Assembly: GCA_037440525.1 (NCBI GenBank)
Contig: JBBITW010000030.1
Location: forward strand, 1 to 26,203
From: JBBITW01 sp037440525
GTDB taxonomy: Bacteria; Desulfobacterota; BSN033; UBA1163
Reading direction: 5' to 3'
Length of the DNA: 26,203 nucleotides
The position numbers and the translations under genes were made by a program. The notes under the pieces were generated by a model. The model searched no databases. It saw nothing but the letters and a program-made list of their open reading frames with translations, and was not told the DNA's origin. This document shows positions 13,586 to 21,912 of this stretch, piece after piece (within the stretch, counting starts at the first letter, position 1; the number at the start of each line of letters is the position of its first letter).

Positions 13586-14179
13586 ATGATGATGTTGGGA
13601 TTTATGAGATTCTTTAAATATATCTTCAAAATGATACCGGTTATCTGGGCTTTTATTAAAGATTTGATCTTTGAAGACCTATCTTTCAATGAGATAAAAA
13701 CGAATTATCTTTTCGGAAAGGCCAATGCCTATGACCATTCAGATATGTTTAAACGATCGATTAAGATATACGAATCCATTCTAAAAAAGGATCAAAACTC
13801 TATCCCAGCCCTTTTAAACTTAGGGGGGATATATTTTCGCAAGGGAATGTTTGAAAAGGCCATTCCTTTTTATGAAAGGGTGATTCGGTTGAACCCAAAA
13901 CATTATCAAGGTCATTATTGGTTGGCTATGTGTTATAGGAAGTTAAAAAGGTATTATGCTGCCATAAACACACTGGAAGAAATTATTGAATACCTTCCAA
14001 CATTTAAAGATGCCCTTAATCTAATAGGTGAATGTTATGAGCGAATAGGGGATGGAGCAAAGGCAGAGCACTATTATCTTAAGGCAATCAGCGTAGATCC
14101 CGAGAGTATTATCGTTCCGAGAAGGGCTTTGAACAATTTAAGCCAGGGGAAAAAACACGAAGAAAGGATAAAACATTAA
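13586..14179 (+). CDS. Tetratricopeptide-repeat protein with N-terminal hydrophobic anchor
   Basis: A 197-residue protein of unknown specific role. Residues 4-25 are hydrophobic and could anchor it in the membrane. Residues about 54-187 form roughly four TPR helix pairs; the clearest are IPALLNLGGIYFRKGMFEKA (about 72-91), HYQGHYWLAMCYRKLKRYYA and FKDALNLIGECYERIGDGAKAE, each ending near a loop Pro. TPRs mediate protein-protein contacts. It starts 7 nt after the ychF stop, so it is probably co-transcribed. Starts at 13586, 13589, 13592 or 13604 are all possible; no Shine-Dalgarno decides between them. No partner can be named. Confidence 0.8.
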   Translation: MMMLGFMRFFKYIFKMIPVIWAFIKDLIFEDLSFNEIKTNYLFGKANAYDHSDMFKRSIKIYESILKKDQNSIPALLNLGGIYFRKGMFEKAIPFYERVIRLNPKHYQGHYWLAMCYRKLKRYYAAINTLEEIIEYLPTFKDALNLIGECYERIGDGAKAEHYYLKAISVDPESIIVPRRALNNLSQGKKHEERIKH

Positions 14180-14190
14180 AAAGCAGAGTT

Positions 14191-14415
14191 CTAAGTTTTA
14201 TCAATTTTCTCTTCTGCCTTTTTCTTTAAGGACATAAATTTTTCTTCATCAATAATTCTTGGAGAAATACCACGGAACCCTCCCAAGTTTGGGTCAGGAG
14301 GAAGAAGAATCCAGGCTATACCAAGTTCTTCATCAACTTTTACGATTTCATCTTTCGGTTGAAGTTTTTTCATAATAGTATAAAAACAGAGGTTAACCAA
14401 GTTTACTTTTACCAC
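14191..14415 (-). CDS. Hypothetical small protein
   Basis: A 74-codon frame, or 60 codons from the internal ATG at 14373, ending 11 nt from the convergent TPR gene. I do not recognise it. The predicted product is soluble and charged: EIVKVDEELGIAWILLPPDP in the middle and a Lys/Glu-rich C-terminal helix. The composition looks protein-like, but neither start has a convincing ribosome-binding site and no promoter is evident. The chance of a spurious frame is real. Confidence 0.4.
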   Translation of the reverse strand: MVKVNLVNLCFYTIMKKLQPKDEIVKVDEELGIAWILLPPDPNLGGFRGISPRIIDEEKFMSLKKKAEEKIDKT

Positions 14416-14502
14416 TTTTCATTATTAAATTTCAATAGATTAATACCTTAGGGGGTTTAAAAGCGAGTATTTAAATCTCTAAGGCGAGAGAAAAATATAA
14501 GA

Positions 14503-15387
14503 ATGGATCCCAAAGGCCGATTTAGAAAGATTCAACAAATATTATTTTATATACTTTTTCTTAACTTAGGAGTAGCTTCTTTGAAGCTCATCTGTGGTTG
14601 GCTTATTCATTCTGCAAGTATGACTGCGGATGGTTTTCATTCACTATCGGATGGGTTTTCTAATATCATGGGTCTCATTGGTATCTGGATAGCATCAAGA
14701 CCTATTGATGAAACCCATCCCTATGGTCACAAGAAGTTTGAAACCATTACCTCTATAGGGATCTCAATCTTACTTTTCCTTGTTTGTCTTAATATAATAA
14801 GGGAAGGAGTAACCCGATTCCTTCATCCCATAGTACCGAAGGTTAGCTTATATAGCTTTATTGTAATGAGTATAACAATGATAATCAACATTACTGTAAC
14901 GGTCTATGAGACTCGTAAAGGGAAGCTCCTTAAAAGTGATATTCTTATTTCCGATGCCTTGCATACAAAGACGGACATATTAACCTCAACATTAGTAATT
15001 ATTACCCTCATTGGTGTAAAGTTCGGTTATCCCATTCTCGACCCAATTGTTTCATTATTCATTGTATTCTTTATAGGTTATTCAGCAGTAGAGATTTTGA
15101 GTGAGAATATTCGGATTCTAAGTGATGGAGTAGCAATTCCAATTGAAGAAATCAAAAAAGTTGTCTTATCTATCCAGGGGATAAAGCAATGTCATAAGAT
15201 TAGGAGCAGGGGGAGGCCTGACGACATCCATATTGATCTCCATATCCTTGTTGATCCAGTGATTAATCTTTCTCAGGCCCATCAAATCTCTTATCGGATA
15301 GAGAATGAGATTAAGAAAAGCTTTCAGGGGGTTTCAGACGTTGTTGTTCATATCGAACCACTGGAGGAGGATAAGGGAGGAAAATAA
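14503..15387 (+). CDS. Cation diffusion facilitator (CDF) family metal transporter
   Basis: Inner-membrane exporter of divalent metals (Zn2+, Fe2+, Mn2+ or Co2+) driven by H+ exchange. The 294-residue protein has six predicted TM helices followed by a cytoplasmic metallochaperone-like domain from about 205. Metal-site residues are in place: Asp43, His46 and Asp50 in DGFHSLSD on TM2, HPYGHKKFE (72-80) in the first cytoplasmic loop, and Asp151, His154 and Asp158 in SDALHTKTD on TM5. C-terminal His residues (HKIRSRGRPDDIHIDLHI) fit the regulatory domain. Metal specificity cannot be read with confidence. It is a single gene ending in a terminator shared with the gene opposite. Confidence 0.92.
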   Translation: MDPKGRFRKIQQILFYILFLNLGVASLKLICGWLIHSASMTADGFHSLSDGFSNIMGLIGIWIASRPIDETHPYGHKKFETITSIGISILLFLVCLNIIREGVTRFLHPIVPKVSLYSFIVMSITMIINITVTVYETRKGKLLKSDILISDALHTKTDILTSTLVIITLIGVKFGYPILDPIVSLFIVFFIGYSAVEILSENIRILSDGVAIPIEEIKKVVLSIQGIKQCHKIRSRGRPDDIHIDLHILVDPVINLSQAHQISYRIENEIKKSFQGVSDVVVHIEPLEEDKGGK

Positions 15388-15391
15388 AAGA

Positions 15392-15419
15392 CGGATTTGT
15401 TTTTCAAATCCGCCTTTTT
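15392..15419. terminator. Bidirectional terminator between CDF gene and small membrane protein
   Basis: CGGATTTG (15392-15399) pairs with CAAATCCG (15405-15412) around a TTTTT loop. T-runs on the right (15415-15419 and on) and A-runs on the left (15381-15389) suit termination from both strands. Confidence 0.8.
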
Positions 15420-15436
15420 CCTTTTTACTGCATCTT

Positions 15437-15655
15437 CTATTTTTCTTCAGAGCTTGATGCACTTTCCTTTTTCAATTCTAATTTTGACTTAATCTCGCTG
15501 ATAAAATAGACCAGGGCGCCGATACCGATAAGAACCAATAAGATTGGGACTACCGCCATCAGCCCTTTGATAAACATGGACCACCATGTTACGAGGAGGA
15601 TAAGCCCCACAATGATAAGAACGACGCCAACAATTATCCCCAGAACATTCGACAT
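15437..15655 (-). CDS. Small two-TM membrane protein
   Basis: A 72-residue protein of unknown function with two hydrophobic helices (about 5-25 and 30-54) and a charged Lys/Glu/Ser tail. The ATG at 15655 is preferred over GTG at 15664 because the GTG overlaps the strong GGAGG Shine-Dalgarno, which is well spaced from the ATG. A perfect TATAAT lies about 30 nt upstream. Such small membrane proteins are common and hard to assign; I recognise no family. Confidence 0.7.
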   Translation of the reverse strand: MSNVLGIIVGVVLIIVGLILLVTWWSMFIKGLMAVVPILLVLIGIGALVYFISEIKSKLELKKESASSSEEK

Positions 15656-15687
15656 CTTTATCACCTCCTTCGAAACATCAATTTTAT

Positions 15688-15720
15688 ATTATAACTATCA
15701 AATGGTAAGCCAAAAGTCAA
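15688..15720 (-). promoter_or_regulatory. Possible promoter of the small membrane protein gene
   Basis: Minus strand TATAAT (15693-15688). The nearest consensus-like upstream hexamer, TTGACT (15720-15715), is 21 bp away, which is longer than usual, so only the -10 element is persuasive. Confidence 0.3.
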
Positions 15721-15756
15721 GAATATTTATTGAGATCTCATAGAATGCTGCCTTAA

Positions 15757-17361
15757 TTATAACTCATCTAAATCCATGAGGAAGGTTTGAAGATTTCCTT
15801 CTTCATCTATCTGTTTTAAATGGATTCTTTTTAGAAATTTTGAACCTTCTTCCACCGGGTAATCTTCTCTACGAAAGGCCCCCCGAGATTCTTTTCTTTC
15901 GAGGGATGATGTAATGATTGCCTTGAGAACAATAAGACCTGTTTCAAGCTCCTTCTTCTCGATTAATTCCCTAACTGAAGATACTCTGGCATCATGAAGT
16001 TTCTTTCTTATATCTTCAACACTGAGGAGCCCTTCTTTCATTCCTTCTTCGTTTCTTAAAGGACCAGCACATTGCCATGCCAGTTCCTTAATTTCCCTCT
16101 TCATTTTAGAAAGATCGATATCTTTCTCGGTTTTATATCTTTTTAAAATTCTTTTTTCTAAAGAGCTTTCAATTATTTTATGGGTCTTTTTAGAGATTTT
16201 TCTTTTCGCATATTCTGCTGCAGAAAATCCACTCTTTCGACCAAATACCAGACATTCTGCCAGTGCATTTCCTCCCATTCGGTTGGCACCGTGAAGACCT
16301 CCTGCTACCTCCCCGGCAGCAAATAATCCTTCAATCTCTGTCTCGGCAGAAGGACCTATTTTAATACCACCCATAAAGAAATGGGCAAGAGGCGATACCT
16401 TCAGTGGTTTTTCCTTAAAGTTAAATCTTTTTTTAGGTAATAGATTCAGGGGATATTGATCAAACATTGATTCTGGGATTTTTGTATAATCTAAAAAGGC
16501 TCCACCTCTTTTTTCTTCTTCATAAATAATAGAGGTCAAACGATCCCTAAGGGTTATAATCATTTTGTTTAAGTCCATTTCAAGACCATAATTTTTTCGT
16601 AGATCCTCTCCCCTTGAGTCAAGTAGTCTAACCTCCTCAGGAAATGGCGGGTAGATGATTCGATGTGGCAGGTTTGGTTCTGAAGTACCAAAGGGATAGA
16701 ACTGGACAAATTCCATATCAACGAGTGGAAGACCTGCTTCCAGTGCCAATACATAGCCATCTCCTAATATCCTTTTATAATTATCATTCCTCTTATATAT
16801 TCCAGCACCACCTCCTGTGGCTAAAATAATAGAATTAGATAGGATCAAACTCAATTGACCATCCTGAGTAAATCCAATTACACCACAGGCTTGATTATCA
16901 TCGCAAAGGATCCTGTAAACAAAGAAATTTGGGATGAAAACAATATTCTCATACCTTGACGCTTCCCGTTTAAGACTCTTGAGGAGAATTTGCCCTCCCA
17001 GTATCCTATTTAGAGGGTCGCTTCTTACCATATAGCCCAGAGGTGGTTTATGGTGAAGGTCAACTCCAATCTGTTTAAGAAATTCGATCTCATTGATTCC
17101 CTCATAAGCCAGTTGAGTAACAAGCCGGCGATCATTTATAAACTTTCCAATTCTTAGTGTCTCTTCTATATGATTCTCAATATCTTTTTCGTTTTGGGCA
17201 ATCGATATCCCACCTCCTGCCAAAGCGCTGTTTGAACCGATTCCCACAGGAGATTTACTGACTACCATTGTCTTCAGGCCATTTCTTGTTGATTCTATTG
17301 AGGCCCTTAGGCCTGCCAATCCACTGCCTATAATTAGAACATCCGTTTTGATTGATTGCAT
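15757..17361 (-). CDS. FAD-binding fumarate reductase / aspartate oxidase-like flavoprotein
   Basis: Flavoprotein of the succinate dehydrogenase/fumarate reductase/L-aspartate oxidase superfamily, 534 residues. Visible: dinucleotide-binding GSGLAG at 12-17, NSALAGGGI (44-52), ATGGGAGIY (about 181-189), the active-site segment HFFMGGIKI (327-335), FAAGEVAGGLHGANRMGGNALAE (347-369, FAD binding), and a helical C-terminal domain with SRGAFRREDYP. The His that binds FAD covalently in fumarate reductase is absent at the usual site (GSNSALAGGG), so the cofactor is likely non-covalent, as in aspartate oxidase. It is not nadB by context: no nadA or nadC is near. It follows a molybdopterin oxidoreductase by 12 bp, which suggests a shared redox reaction. 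Substrate unknown. Confidence 0.88.
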   Translation of the reverse strand: MQSIKTDVLIIGSGLAGLRASIESTRNGLKTMVVSKSPVGIGSNSALAGGGISIAQNEKDIENHIEETLRIGKFINDRRLVTQLAYEGINEIEFLKQIGVDLHHKPPLGYMVRSDPLNRILGGQILLKSLKREASRYENIVFIPNFFVYRILCDDNQACGVIGFTQDGQLSLILSNSIILATGGGAGIYKRNDNYKRILGDGYVLALEAGLPLVDMEFVQFYPFGTSEPNLPHRIIYPPFPEEVRLLDSRGEDLRKNYGLEMDLNKMIITLRDRLTSIIYEEEKRGGAFLDYTKIPESMFDQYPLNLLPKKRFNFKEKPLKVSPLAHFFMGGIKIGPSAETEIEGLFAAGEVAGGLHGANRMGGNALAECLVFGRKSGFSAAEYAKRKISKKTHKIIESSLEKRILKRYKTEKDIDLSKMKREIKELAWQCAGPLRNEEGMKEGLLSVEDIRKKLHDARVSSVRELIEKKELETGLIVLKAIITSSLERKESRGAFRREDYPVEEGSKFLKRIHLKQIDEEGNLQTFLMDLDEL

Positions 17362-17373
17362 AATTAATATCCT

Positions 17374-19416
17374 CTAATATTTGCCTTCTCTTAAATTACA
17401 AATAAATTCTCTATTTCCAGTTGTCCCGGTTACAGGATCTCTGTTTGAATCATCGGTAAGAAGATTTACATTTGGTCCTTCATCCCAGGGGTTTCCCCAG
17501 CCAAAATCTATCAGTGCGAGGCCTGGCCTCATCTTTTCTTGCAAGGAGACTCTTATAGATATCTTCCCATTTGGTGATTCTATCTCAATGGTATCTCCAT
17601 CCTTTATCATTCTCTTTTTTGCCTCTTCAGGATGAATTTCCACCAGAGGATGGGGATGGAGTTTTCGAATCGATGGTATGTTTCTAAATTTCGTATGAAC
17701 ATATACACCGGGACGGCGAGTTGTTCCCTGAAGAGGAAACTCTCCAACTTTTTGTAAAAGATTTTCTCTAAAGGATGGAAAGGGATCATAACCATACTCA
17801 AGCATTTTCTCAGAATAAAATTCCACCTTTTTAGATGGAGTTTTAAAACCTTTTTCTCTTGTCTCTCCATATTTAAGTGGTGAAGTTACAAGGATGAATG
17901 GTTGATCGTCGAAATTCGAGGTTTTTATACCATTTGGACTCAGACGATAATCTATCCATTCAATTTCGTTTCTCCAGGTGTAATATCCTTCCAGGCCAAT
18001 CCTATTAGCAATTTCAAGTTCAATCTCAAAAATATTTTTACATTCCCCCAATGGCTCAATAACTTTTCTTCTTAATGAAACAAGCCCACCATTCAGGCTT
18101 GAGTAGGTACGAAAACTAAATTTTTCAAAATCAGAGGCTTCGGGAAGGATAAAGTCTGCCAGTTCAGCAGTAGCAGTCTTAAAAATATCAATAACGGTCA
18201 GTAGATCCAATTTCTCCAGTGTTTGCCTGACCCTTTTCCCATTCGGATTAACAAGCAAGGGGTTAGCATGATGGACAATCATGGCCTTAGGAGAATATGG
18301 ATTACCTGATAAAATACTATCCATGATCACCGGAAATGGAATGGATGGGAAGAGGGGATATCTATCTTTGCCCAAAGGTTGATCTGATACTGATATTGTT
18401 GGAAGAGGGGAAAGAGGAATTGTTGGATAAAATATATCTCCCCCAGGGATATCTAAATTGCCAGAGAGTGCCCGAAGCATTGCAATGGCTCTGACCGTCT
18501 GGAAGACCTGAGGATGCTGATCCAGACCATTTCCCTCAAAGATAACCCCTGGCCTTTTTCCCGAATATTCAATAGAAAGGGCTTCTATCTCCCGGGCTGA
18601 TATCCCGGTCAAATCTTCTGCCCATTTAGGAGAGAATGGGGTTATCCATTCTTCGAGCCTTTCGAATCCATATCCCCATTTTTTGACAAATTCATGGTCA
18701 TAGAGGTTTTCTTTAATAATCGTATGAATCATGGCCAGTGCAAGGGCACCATCTGTTCCCAATCGTATTGGAATCCATTTATTGGCTCTGGATACCATTT
18801 TTGTTGGGATGGGATCAATGACTACCATCTTTACTCCCTTTCTTTGAAGGCGATCAAGGGCTTTGTCAATTCCTCCATATACCATTCTAACCCCAAGACG
18901 ATTGGAGTCTAAGGGATTTGTTCCCCAGAAGATTATGAATCGTGTATTTTCATAATCAGGATCTGTTCTTTGTCCATAGACTATTTGATGGGCAAGTCCT
19001 CTCGGGACTGAGCAGAGGTAATCAACTCCTGTAATATTAGGGGAGCCAAAGGCAGACATGAATTGAACAAAACCATCCCGCGCATCCTCTGTGACCGGGG
19101 CTCCTTTACAGAGTACCAGATATTTCGCCCCAAATCTCTCTCTAATATCTCCCAATCTTTCAGCAATCTCTGTAAAGGCCTCTTCCCACGAAACCTTTTT
19201 AAAACCTCCCTTTGTCTTCTTTAAGGGATGTGTAAGACGTTCTGGAGAATAAACGACATCTCTTGCATAAGCCCCTTTTATACATAGAGAACCCTTATTT
19301 GCAGGATGACTTCTATCTCCACGGACAGAAATCAGCCTTCCACCTTCAACTTCTGCAATCATACCACAACTTAAATGGCAGAAGCCGCATATCGTTCTAA
19401 TTTTCTCTCTTTTCAT
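17374..19416 (-). CDS. Molybdopterin oxidoreductase (DMSO reductase superfamily)
   Basis: Catalytic subunit with a bis-MGD Mo or W cofactor and one 4Fe-4S cluster, 680 residues. Cluster ligands are Cys10, Cys13, Cys17 and Cys45 (CxxCxxxC, then LCIKGAY). Cys135 in GVDYLCSVPRG lies where the Mo/W ligand sits, comparable to the MCIG region of Pelobacter acetylene hydratase as I recall it. Later blocks FWGTNPLDSN, VIDPIPTK, IRLGTDGALALAM, GNGLDQHPQ, LRALSGNLDIPGG and the C-terminal molydopterin-binding domain (LHPHPLVEIHPEEAKKR through DPVTGTTGNREF) are complete. No twin-arginine signal, so it is cytoplasmic. It lacks the usual ferredoxin-like and membrane-anchor subunits; the only partner is the flavoprotein downstream. 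The ATG has a GAGG site. Substrate cannot be named; hydration or oxidoreduction are both possible. Confidence 0.9.
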   Translation of the reverse strand: MKREKIRTICGFCHLSCGMIAEVEGGRLISVRGDRSHPANKGSLCIKGAYARDVVYSPERLTHPLKKTKGGFKKVSWEEAFTEIAERLGDIRERFGAKYLVLCKGAPVTEDARDGFVQFMSAFGSPNITGVDYLCSVPRGLAHQIVYGQRTDPDYENTRFIIFWGTNPLDSNRLGVRMVYGGIDKALDRLQRKGVKMVVIDPIPTKMVSRANKWIPIRLGTDGALALAMIHTIIKENLYDHEFVKKWGYGFERLEEWITPFSPKWAEDLTGISAREIEALSIEYSGKRPGVIFEGNGLDQHPQVFQTVRAIAMLRALSGNLDIPGGDIFYPTIPLSPLPTISVSDQPLGKDRYPLFPSIPFPVIMDSILSGNPYSPKAMIVHHANPLLVNPNGKRVRQTLEKLDLLTVIDIFKTATAELADFILPEASDFEKFSFRTYSSLNGGLVSLRRKVIEPLGECKNIFEIELEIANRIGLEGYYTWRNEIEWIDYRLSPNGIKTSNFDDQPFILVTSPLKYGETREKGFKTPSKKVEFYSEKMLEYGYDPFPSFRENLLQKVGEFPLQGTTRRPGVYVHTKFRNIPSIRKLHPHPLVEIHPEEAKKRMIKDGDTIEIESPNGKISIRVSLQEKMRPGLALIDFGWGNPWDEGPNVNLLTDDSNRDPVTGTTGNREFICNLREGKY

Positions 19417-19694
19417 ATTATCCTCATTAATTTTTATTCTACATTTTCTTTAACAGCCCTTATTTTCATCCATTCCGGAAGAGGGGTTCTTTTAAACTTT
19501 CCATAAATGGATTGATGTGTCTTAATAAAAAAGGTGAGAAATCATTAAGCTGAATCTATTGAAATTTTGCGATCCTTCCAGCCATTCACATTGCCCTTTT
19601 ATTTCTATATTATTACTCAAAGCAGTTAAATTTTTACAATTATCCCCCTCACCTCGAATGCGAGTCTTACCAACCTTCCCTCTTCCCAATGAGA

Positions 19695-19819
19695 CTGTGT
19701 CGTAATGTCATTTTGAGGTTTTAATCGAATAATTTATGTTTTATATAGGGGTTTGAATTCTATAGATTCCTCGCTTTGCTCAGAATGACAAACATGGCAT
19801 ACACCTTATTGCGACACAG
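19695..19819. mobile_element. MITE-like element with nested inverted ends
   Basis: Outer inverted ends CTGTGTCGTAAT (19695-19706) and ATTGCGACACAG (19808-19819) differ at one position. Just inside, TGTCATTTTGAG (19706-19717) and CTCAGAATGACA (19779-19790) form a second inverted pair with one mismatch. The interior right side, ATAGATTCCTCGC and on, is the reverse complement of the start of the element at 5461. About 125 bp, no coding capacity. Confidence 0.6.
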
Positions 19820-19826
19820 ATTCTTA

Positions 19827-19894
19827 AGCATTTCCTTCGAATCCTTGACCCCTTGAATCCTCATGATTTTGTCAACTTTTTTGGGAGATGATCC
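19827..19894. repeat. 68-bp direct repeat, copy 1
   Basis: Nearly identical to 24511-24577: two substitutions and one single-base length difference in a T/G run. Lies just after the 3' end of the MBL-fold hydrolase gene and 7 bp from the MITE-like element. It contains AGGATTC twice on the minus strand. Confidence 0.85.
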
Positions 19895-19902
19895 AAAATT
19901 TT

Positions 19903-20559
19903 TTATAAAGCATGTTCAAGAACAAGGATCTCCATTTCCCTCGGAAATTCTTTCTTATTTAAGGTCACCTCACTTGTCTTTGCCAATTTTACATTTGTTT
20001 TTCCTTTAAGAAAATCATTTAGAGGCGATATAGGAAGGCCACATTTATCTGTCTTGTAGTGCATTGGTATAAGAATTTTTGGTTTTAGTTGGTCTGAAAC
20101 CTTCTGAGCTTCTTTATGATCAATTGTAAAGTATCCACCCACTGGAATTAGAAGAAGATCAACATTACCAATCTCCTTTACCTCCTTTTCGCTCAAGGTA
20201 TGGCCAAGATCTCCAAGATGACATATATCTATTTCATCGACCGAAAAACAGAATATTATGTTTTTACCACGTTCGCTACCTTTCGATGTATCATGATAGG
20301 TTTCTATCCCTTTAAATGAGATTCCCTTCAGGGTCTTAGTTCCAGGCTCTTTGATGACCTGTGGAGAACCAGGCAGATTCTTTGTATCATTATGATCGAG
20401 GTGATCATGACTTGTGAGTGCAATGTCAGCCCGGTCATTTATCTTCCCGTAACCAAGGGCACCTCCATAGGCTCCTGATTCATAGGGATCGGTGATAATC
20501 TTTATACCTTTATCCGATGTAATTAAAAATGCTGCGTGTCCATACCATTTTATCTTCAT
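19903..20559 (-). CDS. MBL-fold metal-dependent hydrolase (UPF0173-like)
   Basis: A 218-residue metallo-beta-lactamase-fold protein. Metal-binding HDHLDH lies at 51-56, with an early GHAAF (7-11), CHLGDLGH in the second half and a final His in IPMHYK. This is the short, single-domain form seen in UPF0173 proteins, which have no settled substrate. A strong GGAGG site precedes the ATG. It follows the class II aldolase gene by 17 bp and closes the catabolic cluster, so it may hydrolyse a lactone or ester intermediate; that is a guess from context. Confidence 0.85.
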   Translation of the reverse strand: MKIKWYGHAAFLITSDKGIKIITDPYESGAYGGALGYGKINDRADIALTSHDHLDHNDTKNLPGSPQVIKEPGTKTLKGISFKGIETYHDTSKGSERGKNIIFCFSVDEIDICHLGDLGHTLSEKEVKEIGNVDLLLIPVGGYFTIDHKEAQKVSDQLKPKILIPMHYKTDKCGLPISPLNDFLKGKTNVKLAKTSEVTLNKKEFPREMEILVLEHAL

Positions 20560-20576
20560 AAAGTCCTCCTTTCTGT

Positions 20577-21269
20577 TTAGATTTTTTCTCTTTCAAGTTT
20601 CCTGCAGTAATATTCCCAAAACATACTCTGTTGTTCTTGACTATATACCTTTTTGTCCATCTTTTCTGCAATCTTTGGTGATATTTCAACTGCCTTCCCG
20701 AAGACAGAAATAATGATGTTTTCCATTGCCACCTTTTCAAAATGAATGGCCCTTATCAGGGCCTCTTCAATTGTCCTGCCTACTGTAACAATCCCATGAT
20801 TTCTCATCAAAAGCAAAGGTTTATCCCCCAATTTTTTTGCCAGTTCCTCACCCTGTTTCTTTAAGTTTATAAGCTCAGGAGATTCATAAACAGGTATCTT
20901 CCCAGTGAATTCTATCCCGTGCTGGCTTACTATCTTAATCCTTTCACGAAATATGGAGGATAGAATGACAGAATATTGGGGATGAACATGGACAACTGAT
21001 GAGACGTCCTTTCTTCGGCGATAGATTTCGAGATGGATTGGAAGCTCTGAATGCAGACGGCCCTGACCCTCTAATAGATTTCCATCCGGATCAACACATA
21101 ATAAATCATTGGCCGTTACTTCCTCAAAACCAACACCCCAGGGCTTTATGTAGATTCGGTTGTCTTGATCCTTAACTGTTATGTGTCCACGAGTCTCATC
21201 CTTTGCGAGCCCTTCCATATAAGCGATTTTATAAGCCAGCTCCAATTTCTTCTTTAACTCTTCATTCAT
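20577..21269 (-). CDS. Class II aldolase/adducin-family enzyme
   Basis: Zinc-dependent aldolase or decarboxylase fold (L-fuculose-phosphate aldolase superfamily), 230 residues. Zinc ligands are His94 and His96 in HVHPQYS and His158 in RNHGIV; the catalytic acid is Glu75 in HSELPIH. Early GHITV and PWGVGFEEV match the substrate-side strands. Members of this family cleave sugar-phosphate aldols, and some decarboxylate aromatic-derived keto-acids. The link to a UbiD decarboxylase and a carboxylate transporter makes a role in organic-acid breakdown more likely than sugar use. Start ATG has a strong GGGAGG. It sits 160 bp downstream of tctB. Confidence 0.88.
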   Translation of the reverse strand: MNEELKKKLELAYKIAYMEGLAKDETRGHITVKDQDNRIYIKPWGVGFEEVTANDLLCVDPDGNLLEGQGRLHSELPIHLEIYRRRKDVSSVVHVHPQYSVILSSIFRERIKIVSQHGIEFTGKIPVYESPELINLKKQGEELAKKLGDKPLLLMRNHGIVTVGRTIEEALIRAIHFEKVAMENIIISVFGKAVEISPKIAEKMDKKVYSQEQQSMFWEYYCRKLEREKI

Positions 21270-21429
21270 AAACCGTTCCTCCCTTTTAATCTTTCTAAGT
21301 CTTATGCTTAAAATGTCTTACGAAATTTTCATCACTCTATAACGATTTAAAGCCATTAGCTTCACTCCAAGATTAAACTTTTATCCTATTCTTAGCCTTA
21401 TCCAAATGGTTTTAATTTCTGAGCAATAT

Positions 21430-21912
21430 TTACAAAAATACTTTTAACCATTTAACTATCCATCCTTCCGTAAAGGGGATATGTAAAAGTCTAATGAATA
21501 GGCCATAGAAACATAGCCATGAAATGGCGGATAAACCAATTGAAATTTTCCATCCCTCCTTTCCACCTAATCTCCAGAAAATGATAAAAAATATCAAAAT
21601 GGCGATGTGAAATCCAAAAAGGTTTATTAAAAAGAAGAAGATTATTATCCATACGAAGATTAATAATGTTCTATTTTTCCCCACTTTTTGATCTATATTT
21701 TCTGAGAGTTTGAAGTCAATTGTTCTTTCCTCCTTTTTAAGCCTTTCAGTAAGATTGAGAAAGAGTTCAATTATCCCTACAAGGATTACGGTTATACTTA
21801 CTGCCATCGGGAAGAGCGATGCTTTTAGTGGCCAATTACTGGAGGTTATGATTACCCAGATAGCCAGCACTATCAAAAAAATGGTTAATATATTTTCACC
21901 CCTAAACCTCAA
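21430..21912 (-). CDS. tctB: Tripartite tricarboxylate transporter small membrane subunit TctB
   Basis: Small four-TM subunit of the Na+- or H+-driven TTT transporter, 160 residues. Helices lie near 8-24, 33-52, 82-104 and 120-145, the family pattern, with a charged loop between TM2 and TM3. The start is TTG, overlapping the last codons of tctA by 11 nt; no in-frame ATG precedes TM1, and an AAGGGATTAGGA purine stretch upstream could bind the ribosome. Sequence conservation in TctB is low, so the call rests on topology, size and position between tctA and the aldolase gene. Confidence 0.85.
   Translation of the reverse strand: MRFRGENILTIFLIVLAIWVIITSSNWPLKASLFPMAVSITVILVGIIELFLNLTERLKKEERTIDFKLSENIDQKVGKNRTLLIFVWIIIFFFLINLFGFHIAILIFFIIFWRLGGKEGWKISIGLSAISWLCFYGLFIRLLHIPFTEGWIVKWLKVFL

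Larger units (their letters stand above)
19417..19902. other. 486-bp intergenic region with repeats
   Basis: No gene is supported. From 19695 to 19894 it carries a nested palindromic element and a 68-bp direct repeat, each listed separately. I see nothing in 19417-19690 beyond AT-rich sequence. The region separates the molybdoenzyme operon from the catabolic cluster. Confidence 0.6.
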
